A DNA stretch of 64,000 nt from Gammaproteobacteria bacterium (ex Lamellibrachia satsuma) (lineage in GTDB: Bacteria; Pseudomonadota; Gammaproteobacteria; Chromatiales; Chromatiaceae). The stretch spans positions 1,900,001-1,964,000 of the forward strand of contig CP053680.1 in NCBI GenBank assembly GCA_019623805.1, in the 5' to 3' direction. Below the pieces are notes generated by a model. The model saw nothing but the letters and a program-made list of their open reading frames with translations, ran no database searches and was not told where the DNA came from. Every line of letters begins with the position of its first letter. Position 1 is the first letter of the stretch. Made by a program: the position numbers and the translations under genes. Below, in pieces: positions 47,320-55,929 of the stretch.

Positions 47320-47595
47320 ATGCAATCCGATCCGGAAAAACTACTCAAGCGGCACGCAAAGCTCGTTCATTCCGATATGCTCAAGGTGGTCTCTCATGTA
47401 CAGCGGGATGAGGGTGAGTGGATTATCAACACGCTGATGGTGGAGGGACATGAGGTTCCCTTCAGCTATAAACGCAAACGGAGATACAAGAACATCGCCG
47501 GTCAACAGGTTAACCTGACCTACTACCCGGGAATCAAGATAGTTGCCGGAATAGAGCTTGAAGTGATGAATGTGGTAAGGATCAAGGTCGCCTGA
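47320..47595 (+). CDS. Hypothetical protein, 91 aa
   Basis: A 91-residue soluble protein starting at the ATG at 47320, which has a strong GGAGGAG site. The frame is open upstream, but the earlier start lacks a ribosome site. Features: a basic N-terminus with helix (KLLKRHAKLVHSDMLKVV), beta-rich core (GEWIINTLMVEGHEVPFSYK) and a conserved-looking KRKRRYKNIAGQQVNLTYYP. I have no family name or function for it. It converges on dbpA. Confidence 0.72.
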   Translation: MQSDPEKLLKRHAKLVHSDMLKVVSHVQRDEGEWIINTLMVEGHEVPFSYKRKRRYKNIAGQQVNLTYYPGIKIVAGIELEVMNVVRIKVA

Positions 47596-47630
47596 GGAGA
47601 GATTGGGTCACTCCGCCAATACCCTGCCGA

Positions 47631-49019
47631 CTAGCCATGAATCAGCCTGACCCGAAACGAGCGTCCCTTCAATTTTCCTTCACCTAATTTTTTCAGTGCC
47701 GGTTGAACAACGTCCTGACTAACGGCCACATATGCCCAGTTATCAAAAATTTGAATCTTTCCGACCTGTTTTCCTGAAATGCCGTTTTTTCCGGTTAAAG
47801 CGCCCAGGATATCCCCAGGGCGAACTTTTTGCTTTTTTCCACCGTCAATTTGCAGCGTTGCCATTAAGGGTTTCATTGCCGGTTCTTCCAACAAACTGAG
47901 CGGCGGCAAAGATTCGCTATCTAAAATCGGGTCTACATTTGCATCCAGCGAAGCGACCTTGTAACTCTCTTTTTCACTATACAAAGAGTACGCAGTTCCT
48001 TTGCTTCCAGCTCGACCCGTGCGACCAATACGGTGAACATGACCTTCAGACTCGTGAGCTATGTGGTAATTAATTACAGCATCCAGCGCATCAATATCCA
48101 GACCACGGGCAGCGACATCGGTAGCAACAAGAATCGAGACGCTTTTGTTGGCAAACCGCACCAGTGTTTGATCACGGTCTCTCTGTTCAAGATCACCATG
48201 CAAGGCGAGCGCACTAAAACCAAAATGAAGTAACGCATTAGCCACTTCCTGGGTTTCCCGTTTGGTATTGCAAAATACCAGGGCGGATTCAGGGCGATGT
48301 TGCAAAAGCAGCAGGCACAGAGCAGTCAAACGGTGCTCATTATTCTCAACCTTGAAAAAATGCTGCTGAATACTGGCATTATCATGAATAGAAGCCACTT
48401 GCACCATGACGGGTTTAACCATAATGCGCTTGGCGATAGACTGAATTTGATCTGGAAAGGTTGCACTGAATAACAGGGTTTGACGTTGATCGGGGGTCTG
48501 ATCAATGATGGCATCCAGCGCTGCCTGAAACCCCATGTCAAGCATGCGATCGGCTTCATCGAGGATGAGCATATTCACATTGTTCAGCTGCAGTGTCCCT
48601 TTATTCAAATGATCCTCTATGCGTCCGGGGGTTCCCACAATAATGTGGGCACCATGTTCCAGTGAGCCAATCTGAGGACCGATCGACATACCGCCACATA
48701 ATGTCAAGACCTTGATATTGTGGATAGCCCTAGCCAATCTCCGAATCTCTTTTGCAACCTGATCGGCAAGTTCACGGGTCGGACAAAGCACCAGTGATTG
48801 CACACGAAAACGCTTTACATCGAGCTTTTCCAGCAGGCCAAGACCGAACGCTGCAGTTTTTCCCGAGCCGGTTTTTCCCTGGGCGATAACATCTATTCCC
48901 GCCAGAATATGGGGCAGGCTCTGTGCTTGTATGGGGGTCATCTCCTCATATCCAAGAGATGATAAGTTTTTAAGCAGAGCGGCATGCAGCTTAAGCGTTG
49001 AGAATGCTGTTTGGCTCAA
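47631..49019 (-). CDS. dbpA: ATP-dependent RNA helicase DbpA
   Basis: A DEAD-box helicase of 462 aa activated by hairpin 92 of 23S rRNA. Motifs: Q motif with TPIQAQSLPHIL, motif I QGKTGSGKTAA, Ia PTRELADQVA, Ib GTPGRIEDHL, II LDEADRML, III FSATFPDQI, and VI HRIGRTGRAG. The C-terminal RNA-binding domain typical of DbpA (GDILGALTGKNGISGKQVGKI) identifies it among DEAD proteins. It functions in large-subunit ribosome assembly. Confidence 0.95.
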   Translation of the reverse strand: MSQTAFSTLKLHAALLKNLSSLGYEEMTPIQAQSLPHILAGIDVIAQGKTGSGKTAAFGLGLLEKLDVKRFRVQSLVLCPTRELADQVAKEIRRLARAIHNIKVLTLCGGMSIGPQIGSLEHGAHIIVGTPGRIEDHLNKGTLQLNNVNMLILDEADRMLDMGFQAALDAIIDQTPDQRQTLLFSATFPDQIQSIAKRIMVKPVMVQVASIHDNASIQQHFFKVENNEHRLTALCLLLLQHRPESALVFCNTKRETQEVANALLHFGFSALALHGDLEQRDRDQTLVRFANKSVSILVATDVAARGLDIDALDAVINYHIAHESEGHVHRIGRTGRAGSKGTAYSLYSEKESYKVASLDANVDPILDSESLPPLSLLEEPAMKPLMATLQIDGGKKQKVRPGDILGALTGKNGISGKQVGKIQIFDNWAYVAVSQDVVQPALKKLGEGKLKGRSFRVRLIHG

Positions 49020-49078
49020 TGTATTTTGTCCTGTGTTGATGCTGGGGGGACCATGTTGATTGTTACATTTTAAACCGC

Positions 49079-49594
49079 TTAAACCTGTCTCGGCGTTTTG
49101 AGTGGTTTCCAGACAGACGCGGTTTCCTGTTCAACGCCAGGACGGTATTTAAGCTGTAGCCCTTTTAGAAAATTACGCAAGACCTGGTCTTTGCAATCAC
49201 GATAGTGTTTATGACCTGGTTTACGAAAAAACGCGCTTAATTCATGTTTACTTATGCGCACCCCTGTCAGACCCAAAATCTCCAATACATCTTCGTTTTT
49301 CAAGTTTAATGCGATTTTTAATTTTCTAAAAACGATATTGTTGGTTAAACGCTGCTCCGGTTCAGGTTGTGCCCCCTCTTTTTTTCCCCGTTTGTCATTG
49401 ATCAAACCATTCAGAAAAATCGCCAATTGAGAATCGATGCATTTCTGGTGGGCTGGATCATCCTCTTTTTTTAACCAATCGCTGATCTGCCCCCTCGTTA
49501 CCTGATAGTCGGCCAAGGCAAATAGAGCAATCATTTTCGAATCGCTAAAGTCGAAGATATAGCGGATACGGCGCAAGATATCGTTATTGTTCAC
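49079..49594 (-). CDS. DUF1456 protein (YehS-like)
   Basis: A 171-aa protein made of two copies of the DUF1456 unit: ILRRIRYIFDFSDSKMIALF followed by a short spacer, then IVFRKLKIALNLKNEDVLEIL. Each is followed by a small helical segment ending near FLNGL or FLKGL. E. coli YehS has this architecture; its function is unknown. It is transcribed in the same direction as dbpA, about 60 bases upstream of it. Confidence 0.88.
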   Translation of the reverse strand: MNNNDILRRIRYIFDFSDSKMIALFALADYQVTRGQISDWLKKEDDPAHQKCIDSQLAIFLNGLINDKRGKKEGAQPEPEQRLTNNIVFRKLKIALNLKNEDVLEILGLTGVRISKHELSAFFRKPGHKHYRDCKDQVLRNFLKGLQLKYRPGVEQETASVWKPLKTPRQV

Positions 49595-49707
49595 AAGTAT
49601 GCTCTGATCATGAAGTTATAGGGAAGCAAATCGGATCTGGGAGGAATGGCACTGGCTTTAGGAAACAATATTCGTGTTATCAATGGCCTGACCTAAACCC
49701 AAAAACA

Positions 49708-49757
49708 GTAGGTCATGTTAGCGTAGCGCAACACGACGAGTGGTGCATATTGTTGGG
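49708..49757. repeat. Intergenic palindromic repeat, GTAGGTCATGTTAGCG type
   Basis: GTAGGTCATGTTAGCG, then TAGCGCAACACGAC, with a reversed partial copy ending TGTTGGGTTAC. This looks like another dispersed palindromic repeat, seen once in this window, in the 245-base gap between the DUF1456 gene and hemY. Confidence 0.55.
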
Positions 49758-49839
49758 TTACGGCCAAAATGACGGCTTAAACCAACCTGCCCATGCGGAC
49801 TCCCTTCAATAACCGGGGCAGGCAAAGTGTCCTTCCCGC

Positions 49840-51117
49840 CTAAGAACTCTCCACGCCCAACAGTATTTCTGGCGACTCTTTAGGGTTCGTCCCTGCGGAG
49901 GCCGGCAACTTTTTCACCGTATCCTGCAACGTTGCCGGACCTGCCGATAATGATAATCCCGAGCGATAGCAATCCATCGCGGCCTCTGATTCGTCCATCT
50001 GCTCCAGCAACGCCCCGAGTTCCCGGTAAGCCTCAGGTGACGGCGCCAGTCCGATCCTGGCTTCGAGATAACTCCTCGCTTTACCCCAGAGTTTGCAGTG
50101 AAGACAGAGGCGGGCAAGCGTCAACAACAACACAGGATCATCCGCATGCGCCGGCAACCAGCTTTCGGCCAGCGCAAGACGCTGAGCGGGGTCGCCCCCC
50201 CCGATCGCAGCGAACAACGTCACAAGCCGGTCACTCCAGGTGTGTCTCAGGTAGTCTGTGATGATCCTTTCGGCCTGTTCGCCCGTACCCCGCTCTGTCT
50301 GCAGTTCACAGTAGGCCTCCACCAATGCCTGGTTACCTCGCAGCGAACGGGGCAGGTGATTCCATATTCTCAGCAGCACGAGTTGATCACTCTCCCCGGC
50401 GGCCTTGCGCAGCCGCTCCAGGTAGACTCGGCTCTCCAACTCAAGCTGCTCATCCTGAGAAATAACTTTGCGGCGGCGCAACTCGGGCAGGAGACCCTCC
50501 AGTTTGTCCCACTCACCCAGGTCTTCGTAGAGCTTCTTCAGCAATTTCAGGACATAGGCGTGTTTCGGCGCCAGAGTGCGCACATGCGTGAGGGTTGCCA
50601 GCGCCTGTTCATATTGCTGATGGGCAAGCTGCAACTCCGCCTGGGTGAGACCGACCGCCACATCTGCCGCAGGCATGCTTTCGTGGGCCAGGTTCAGGTA
50701 GTGGTCCCGACGCTCATGGGCGCCCTGCAACTGCGCCGCCCTGGCTGCGGCCAGGTAGTTGAGCAACGGTGTCTCAGACTGGCTCGCGTAACGCAGCAAG
50801 TGCTTCTCTGCCGGTTCCCAGCGTCCTTCGGATAGCTCCACCAGCCCCTGAGTCAGAGCCTGCTGAGCCTTGCGTGTCCGACGGTGTCCCCGCCAATCGT
50901 GCACCTGTCCAGGAAAGGCCCAGAGTCGGGAGAGAGATCTCAGCAACAGGTAGAAAAGCACAAACAACAGCGCTCCCGCCAGGACGAAGAGTGCCAGACT
51001 GCCCTCTATCGTCCAATGTCCATAGCCGATGAGCACATAACCATTGTCCTCTTTCACCCACAGGGTCAAAGTGGCGGCGAACAGCAGGGCAACAAAACCG
51101 GCGATGAGGGACTTCAC
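49840..51117 (-). CDS. hemY: HemY protein (TPR, inner membrane)
   Basis: A 425-aa protein with two N-terminal membrane segments (SLIAGFVALLFAATLTLWV; ALFVLAGALLFVLFYLLL) and a cytoplasmic tetratricopeptide array. It is the gammaproteobacterial HemY of the hemCDXY cluster, distinct from the protoporphyrinogen oxidase of the same name. Role in haem metabolism is presumed from context. Its ATG overlaps the hemX stop by four bases. Confidence 0.9.
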   Translation of the reverse strand: MKSLIAGFVALLFAATLTLWVKEDNGYVLIGYGHWTIEGSLALFVLAGALLFVLFYLLLRSLSRLWAFPGQVHDWRGHRRTRKAQQALTQGLVELSEGRWEPAEKHLLRYASQSETPLLNYLAAARAAQLQGAHERRDHYLNLAHESMPAADVAVGLTQAELQLAHQQYEQALATLTHVRTLAPKHAYVLKLLKKLYEDLGEWDKLEGLLPELRRRKVISQDEQLELESRVYLERLRKAAGESDQLVLLRIWNHLPRSLRGNQALVEAYCELQTERGTGEQAERIITDYLRHTWSDRLVTLFAAIGGGDPAQRLALAESWLPAHADDPVLLLTLARLCLHCKLWGKARSYLEARIGLAPSPEAYRELGALLEQMDESEAAMDCYRSGLSLSAGPATLQDTVKKLPASAGTNPKESPEILLGVESS

Positions 51118-52292
51118 TGCCTCTCTCCCTGTTTCTCAAGCGCCTCACGGCGGGCATGCAGGGTGCGCAGGGAACCGGAGATATCCGGCAGATCGGGCAG
51201 TAGTACCTCCCCGCCCAAACCTTGGAGTTGCGCCAGAAATGCCTGCACCTCTCCCGCCTCCATCTCAAAATTGCCCTCGATCCATTCGGCTGCAGTTTTC
51301 AGACTGTCGCGGTAGAGTCCCGCGTCACGCGCCAGCAAAGCCACCTTCGCCCCTTCAAGTTTCAACTGCAGATTCTGATAGAGAAAATAGCGCTGTTCGG
51401 GTGGCAGCATGGCAGCAATGGGGCGATCATGATGCCGCACCACCATCATCGATTTAAACCCCTCCCAGAGGTCGTCGAGAATCTTCCGCAGGCTGAAGCC
51501 TTCAGCTGTCAGCGACTCAATACTCTCTGATGCCTGCGGCGGGCGTGGCGGTATACCGCCCTGATCCCGCAAGGGCAGCTGATCCACCTGCCTGATCAAC
51601 CCACCAATACGGGCACTCAGGCCAGCCATATCTACGGTGGGCGCAATCTTCAAAACAGCTATCTCGCGGGCCACCTCTTCCCGCACGCTGTTCCACGCAG
51701 GGTCGAGAGTATCGCGCAAGCGTGAATCGGCTGCCTCCAGCGCGGTGATACTGGTGGCCACATCACCCTCCAGGGTGAGACGGTGGTTCGCCACCCGCAT
51801 CAGATATTCCGCATCCGAGATACGCCACTGCCCTTGGTCGCTGCCAAGCTTGCGTTGCATATCCGACAGGGAGTCGTCCATCTGAATGCGTTGCGCCTGC
51901 AGTGCATCATGAGACTGCTGCAGTTGCTGGTGTTGATCCGCCAGTGCCTGGCGCTGGGACTCAATCTGCTGCTGCTGCAGTTCAAAGACACGGCGGGTCT
52001 CTTCCAGACCGGCGGAAAAGGTCGACTGCTCTTGCTCCCTCCGGGTCAGATCTGCATCGATCCGCTGCAACGACTGCTGCATCTCCTGCCAATAGTTGTG
52101 ACCGGTAAATAGCCCGACGCAGACAGCCAACAGCGCAACTACTGCCAGCACAACAGCCAGTTTCGGGATGTAACCTGACGATGGGAGCGATCCCAAGTCT
52201 GTTGGTTGTGCTTCACTATCGGCCCCGACAACCGGCTCGATGGGCTCATCGACTCGTTCCTGCTCAGTTGCCGCTTTCTCCTGTTCTGTCAT
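51114..52292 (-). CDS. hemX: HemX protein (membrane-anchored coiled coil)
   Basis: A 392-aa protein with one membrane helix (about 48-68, AVVLAVVALLAVCVGLFTG), a long Gln-rich coiled coil (about 75-150) and a C-terminal domain. It belongs to the HemX family, often annotated as uroporphyrinogen-III C-methyltransferase, but no methyltransferase motif is present. Its acidic N-terminus is cytoplasmic. It is coupled to hemY and follows hemD by about 135 bases. Confidence 0.9.
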   Translation of the reverse strand: MTEQEKAATEQERVDEPIEPVVGADSEAQPTDLGSLPSSGYIPKLAVVLAVVALLAVCVGLFTGHNYWQEMQQSLQRIDADLTRREQEQSTFSAGLEETRRVFELQQQQIESQRQALADQHQQLQQSHDALQAQRIQMDDSLSDMQRKLGSDQGQWRISDAEYLMRVANHRLTLEGDVATSITALEAADSRLRDTLDPAWNSVREEVAREIAVLKIAPTVDMAGLSARIGGLIRQVDQLPLRDQGGIPPRPPQASESIESLTAEGFSLRKILDDLWEGFKSMMVVRHHDRPIAAMLPPEQRYFLYQNLQLKLEGAKVALLARDAGLYRDSLKTAAEWIEGNFEMEAGEVQAFLAQLQGLGGEVLLPDLPDISGSLRTLHARREALEKQGERQ

Positions 52293-52428
52293 GACTCAGT
52301 GGTACCGTTTGTTATGCGGCCATAGGCCACTTTTCGATTCTGTTTCTCTATCAAATGTAGGCAGATTCAAGCCTTTAGTCTGATCCGCTGCGTTTGATAA
52401 GGCCTACGAATCTTACTCTGGATGCAGA

Positions 52429-53196
52429 CTAATGGGTCTCCATCCACCACTCACAGAGCCGCCGGACGATAGACTCGTCATCCGCGCCATCAGCAAGCAC
52501 TATCTGTTCAAATCCCATCCGCCGCGCCTCTTCCACCATACGCGGACTGATCACCAGCAGTGGGGTTAAACACAAACTCTGCCGACCGGCATCTCCCAAC
52601 AGTGCGGCCAGATTGGCGAGAATATCGTTGCTCGTGGCCGTCACCACCTGAACCCGCCGGGACCAGTCGGCCAGCAAGGGGGCAACATCCACCACCGGCC
52701 GCTGCCGCCGATAGACCTCGGCATAGCTCACCTCGGCCCCCCGTTGATTCAGGGTCTCACCCAGCAGAGCCCGGCCACCCACGCCCCGCACAATGACAAT
52801 CCGCTTGCCAGCGACCTGCTGCAGCTCTGAGGTTGCCAGCAGCCCTTCGCTGTCGAAGCGCGTCGACGGAACCACATCCGGCGGATAACCTGCCTGCATC
52901 AATACCCGTGCCGTTCCCTTGCCGACCGATGCCAACCGGATGCAATCGGGTAACCGCTCTCCATGCAGCAGCTGCAGCCCGAAGGTGACCGCATTGGGAC
53001 TGACGAAGATCAGCGTGTCCCCTGCCTCCATGCCTTGCAACAACCCGGCGGCGCCCGCATCTTCCGTCGGCTCTATCCTTATCGCCGGGAAAGGAAGCGC
53101 CATTCCGCCGCTGGCCTCTATCCGTTCGCACAGCCCCCCCGCCTGATGCTCAGGCCGGGTGACAAGCACCCCGATGCCCCGCAGGTCGCAACTCAC
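52429..53196 (-). CDS. hemD: Uroporphyrinogen-III synthase
   Basis: This enzyme closes and rearranges hydroxymethylbilane to uroporphyrinogen III in haem, sirohaem and cobalamin synthesis. The 255-aa sequence is divergent, as usual for the family, but has VLVTRPEHQAGGL at the N-terminus, LIFVSPNAVTFGLQLL and VVTATSNDILANLAALL. It lies six bases after hemC on the same strand, the normal pairing. Confidence 0.92.
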   Translation of the reverse strand: MSCDLRGIGVLVTRPEHQAGGLCERIEASGGMALPFPAIRIEPTEDAGAAGLLQGMEAGDTLIFVSPNAVTFGLQLLHGERLPDCIRLASVGKGTARVLMQAGYPPDVVPSTRFDSEGLLATSELQQVAGKRIVIVRGVGGRALLGETLNQRGAEVSYAEVYRRQRPVVDVAPLLADWSRRVQVVTATSNDILANLAALLGDAGRQSLCLTPLLVISPRMVEEARRMGFEQIVLADGADDESIVRRLCEWWMETH

Positions 53197-53202
53197 ATTC
53201 AG

Positions 53203-54132
53203 TCAGTCTTCATAGAGGGTGGCCAGAATCTCATCAGCCCCCCAGTCAAGCAATTTTTCCGCCAGCCCAAACCCCATCTGTTCCGCCTCGGCTGTGGTGC
53301 CCTCCACTTCTCCCCGGAGAATACGGCTGCCGTCCGGCTCTCCCACCAGACCGCGCAACCAGAGAACCCCATTCTCCAACATCGCGTACCCCGCAATGGG
53401 CACCTGGCAGCCGCCCATCAGGCGATTGTTCATCGCCCTTTCTGCGGTAACACAATAGGCGGTCTCCTGATGGTGCAGGGGCGCAAGCAGGGTGTTGATC
53501 CGCTCATCGTCGCTGCGGCACTCGATCCCGACAGCCCCTTGACCGATCGCCGGAAGACTCTGCTCCGGACCGATGGTGGCGGTGATGCGATCATCGAAAC
53601 CGAGACGAATCAATCCCGCCGAGGCGAGGATGATGGCATCGTATTCCCCTTCGTCGAGTTTTCGCAGGCGGGTGTTGACGTTGCCCCGCAATGGTTTGAT
53701 CACCAGATCCGGCCGCAACTCGGCGAGCTGGCACTGACGGCGCAGACTGGAGGTGCCGACGCAACTGCCTTCCGGCAGTTCATCGAAGCTCTTGAAGTTA
53801 TTGGAGACGAAGGCGTCCCGAGGGTCCTCACGCTGCATGATGACCGGCAGATGCAGTCCCTCCGGCAGCTCCACCGGTACATCCTTCATGGAGTGGACCG
53901 CAATATCGGCCCGGTCTTCCAGCATGCCCTGTTCCAACTCCTTGACGAATAACCCTTTACCGCCGATCTTGGCCAGGGGGGTGTCCAGTATCTTGTCACC
54001 CTGGGTCTTCATACCCACCAGTTCAACCTTGATGCCGGGATGCACTTTTCCAAGCTCTGCGGCCACATGTTCAGCCTGCCACATGGCAAGGGGGGAGACT
54101 CGGGTGGCGATACGGATGGTTTTCTGGGGCAT
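53203..54132 (-). CDS. hemC: Porphobilinogen deaminase (hydroxymethylbilane synthase)
   Basis: This enzyme joins four porphobilinogens into hydroxymethylbilane. The 309-aa protein has [15 protein letters not shown] at the N-terminus, [28 protein letters not shown], and the Cys in [12 protein letters not shown] that holds the dipyrromethane cofactor. It heads the leftward hemCDXY genes. A MITE-like element lies in its upstream region and may separate it from the promoter or from algR read-through. Confidence 0.96.
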   Translation of the reverse strand: MPQKTIRIATRVSPLAMWQAEHVAAELGKVHPGIKVELVGMKTQGDKILDTPLAKIGGKGLFVKELEQGMLEDRADIAVHSMKDVPVELPEGLHLPVIMQREDPRDAFVSNNFKSFDELPEGSCVGTSSLRRQCQLAELRPDLVIKPLRGNVNTRLRKLDEGEYDAIILASAGLIRLGFDDRITATIGPEQSLPAIGQGAVGIECRSDDERINTLLAPLHHQETAYCVTAERAMNNRLMGGCQVPIAGYAMLENGVLWLRGLVGEPDGSRILRGEVEGTTAEAEQMGFGLAEKLLDWGADEILATLYED

Positions 54133-54179
54133 GTTAAAGGGGCCTCGATATTAATAATGCCGGTATTATTGTTTTCCAG

Positions 54180-54408
54180 GAGACTGTCGGGTTTATCCGT
54201 TTGAAGCGACTAATTCGCAGGAGCGGATTGAGCAGCTCTGCTGCCCCCGAAGGGGTGAAGGGCAGGATGCCCGTAATAAAATCACTGGGGGCGAATCAAA
54301 TCAGTTTATCGAACGAGGCAAATAGTGGACCTATTTAACGAGTTCGATAAGCTGAGTTGATCACCATCCAGGGATTTGCAGCCAAACAGTGTTAAACCCG
54401 ACAGCCTC
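54180..54408. mobile_element. MITE-like element with IS1182-type ends
   Basis: Ends GAGACTGTCGGGTTTA (54180 on) and TAAACCCGACAGCCTC (to 54408) are inverted repeats that closely match the ends of the IS at 38576. The 229-base interior codes for nothing. It holds a long hairpin: TCAGTTTATCGAAC (54301-54314) pairs with GTTCGATAAGCTGA (54342-54355), with an inner AAATAG/CTATTT stem. The outside bases are CCAG and CTAA, a possible decayed CTAG duplication. With a further 130 plain bases, it fills the 406-base gap between hemC and the cytochrome gene. Confidence 0.8.
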
Positions 54409-54538
54409 CTAAAGATCTGATCCTGGAGAGGCTTGCAGCCAAATCCAGCCCATACAGCGCCTATGCTAAAGCCTGCCTTGCCTGCAAGCAATTTATTATG
54501 TGATCAGCCCAACCTGCGTTTCTTGGCTACAATAAAGT

Positions 54539-55192
54539 TCAGCGTTGTCTCGCATAGTAATTGACCAGTGCTTCCAGGCTCTCGACGCCCTGTTTTTGCA
54601 TCATTTGGGTGAACTTTTTCGACATGCCCCGTTCCGCACGGTTGACGCCAACCAGATAGTCCTTCAAGGTCCAGCGCAGGTAGGGTTTCCATTGACCGGC
54701 AAGCCGTCCGGCATCGTCTTCCGGATCGCTGCCTGCCTCTCCGTGACACTTTTCACAATAGCGGCGATGCAATACAGCCCCTCTGTCCACCAGCCGCCAG
54801 TCGGTTTTTTGCTTCGGCGGACGCTGCTCCCTGGATGAGAAGTAACCAGCCATCCGGCGTACCTCATCCGGCGTGTATCCAGGCAGGATCCTGCCCATTA
54901 CAGTGCCGAAGCGATCTCCCCGGCGATAGGCCTCCATCACTTCGATGAAATAGTTTTCGGAGAGCCCAGCAATCGACGGGGTAGCCGGACCAAGACTGCG
55001 TCCCTCGAAGCCATGACAGCCAAAGCAGCCACCGGCGAGGGTTTCTCCATCGGCCCCTTCCATCAGTTCAGGAGTGGTTTCGGTGTTCGCTTGCGATACA
55101 GCAGGCAACGGCTTTTGCGCCTCTTTGGGGGGCACACTGCAGGCAGTCAGCAGCAACAGTGCAGCGATAACGGCACACAGACGAAATGTCAT
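54539..55192 (-). CDS. Diheme c-type cytochrome lipoprotein, FccA-like
   Basis: A 217-aa cytochrome with a lipobox (LLTAC, Cys18) and two haem c sites, CFGCH (56-60) and CEKCH (146-150), in two c4-type halves. Segments such as PSIAGLSENYFIEVMEAYR, GTVMGRILPGYT and KKFTQMMQKQG resemble the cytochrome subunit of flavocytochrome c sulfide dehydrogenase. No flavoprotein subunit (fccB) is adjacent, so a sulfide role is only suggested. Its ATG overlaps the algR stop by four bases, which makes it the third gene of an algZ-algR operon. Confidence 0.87.
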   Translation of the reverse strand: MTFRLCAVIAALLLLTACSVPPKEAQKPLPAVSQANTETTPELMEGADGETLAGGCFGCHGFEGRSLGPATPSIAGLSENYFIEVMEAYRRGDRFGTVMGRILPGYTPDEVRRMAGYFSSREQRPPKQKTDWRLVDRGAVLHRRYCEKCHGEAGSDPEDDAGRLAGQWKPYLRWTLKDYLVGVNRAERGMSKKFTQMMQKQGVESLEALVNYYARQR

Positions 55193-55929
55193 CCGTCAGG
55201 CACCCTTTTCAACCAACGCCGCACCTCCGGCAGATGGCGGCGACTCACCTCCAGACGTTCCTCACATCCGATCAAGACCACCTGCATCTTCCCATCCGTC
55301 CCCCTTTCCAACCCTTTCAGCCGCCGCCTCACCACCAGTGCATTCCGATGGATGCGCAACAACCAGTCGGCATAACGATCCTCCAGAGACTTCAGGGTAT
55401 CCTCCAACAACGCCTCTCCCGCACCGTGCCGCACGGCAATATATTTACTGTCGGCCCGCAGGTAGATCACTTCATCGAGGGAGAGACTCAATACGCCGCC
55501 ACGATAGGTAACACTTAGCTGTGGTATCTTCTCTCGCTCCACCTGTCCCAGCGTTTCTCGTTGTGGCCGGGTGATCCGGCAAGATCGCTCCAGCGCCTGG
55601 CGCAGGCGCTCCCGGCGCACCGGTTTCAGTAGATAATCCTGCGCCTCCCGTTCGAAAGCCTCCAGCGCATGTTCTTCGTAGGCAGTGGTGAAGATCACTG
55701 CAGGAGGCGTTTCAAATCCGGCAAGCCGGCCTGCGGCTTCCAGACCGTCCATGCCCGGCATGCGGATGTCCATCAATACCAGATCGACACCCTGTTGGGC
55801 GCAAAACTTCAGGGAATCCTCTCCATTGACGGCCTCTCCCACCACCCGGTAGGGCGCGCCCAACTCGGCTATGAGCCCAGCCAGTCGTTCCCTGGCCAGC
55901 GCCTCGTCATCCACCAGCAGAATCCTCAC
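55189..55929 (-). CDS. algR: LytTR-family response regulator AlgR
   Basis: A 246-aa regulator with a receiver domain (Asp54 in LVLMDIRMPGMDG) and a C-terminal LytTR DNA-binding domain (about 140-240, with VIYLRADSKYIAV and LLRIHRNALVVRRRL). It is the partner of the kinase encoded just upstream with a four-base overlap. algZR next to hemCD is the arrangement seen in Pseudomonas. There AlgR controls alginate and type IV pili; its targets here are unknown. Confidence 0.93.
   Translation of the reverse strand: MRILLVDDEALARERLAGLIAELGAPYRVVGEAVNGEDSLKFCAQQGVDLVLMDIRMPGMDGLEAAGRLAGFETPPAVIFTTAYEEHALEAFEREAQDYLLKPVRRERLRQALERSCRITRPQRETLGQVEREKIPQLSVTYRGGVLSLSLDEVIYLRADSKYIAVRHGAGEALLEDTLKSLEDRYADWLLRIHRNALVVRRRLKGLERGTDGKMQVVLIGCEERLEVSRRHLPEVRRWLKRVPDG

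Noticed and set aside
52963..53952. A 329-codon plus-strand frame opposite hemD and hemC
   Set aside because: It spans two well-defined genes on the other strand; antisense artefact.
54306..54491. A 61-codon minus-strand frame across the MITE
   Set aside because: It lies over the element's hairpin and right end and has no coding features.
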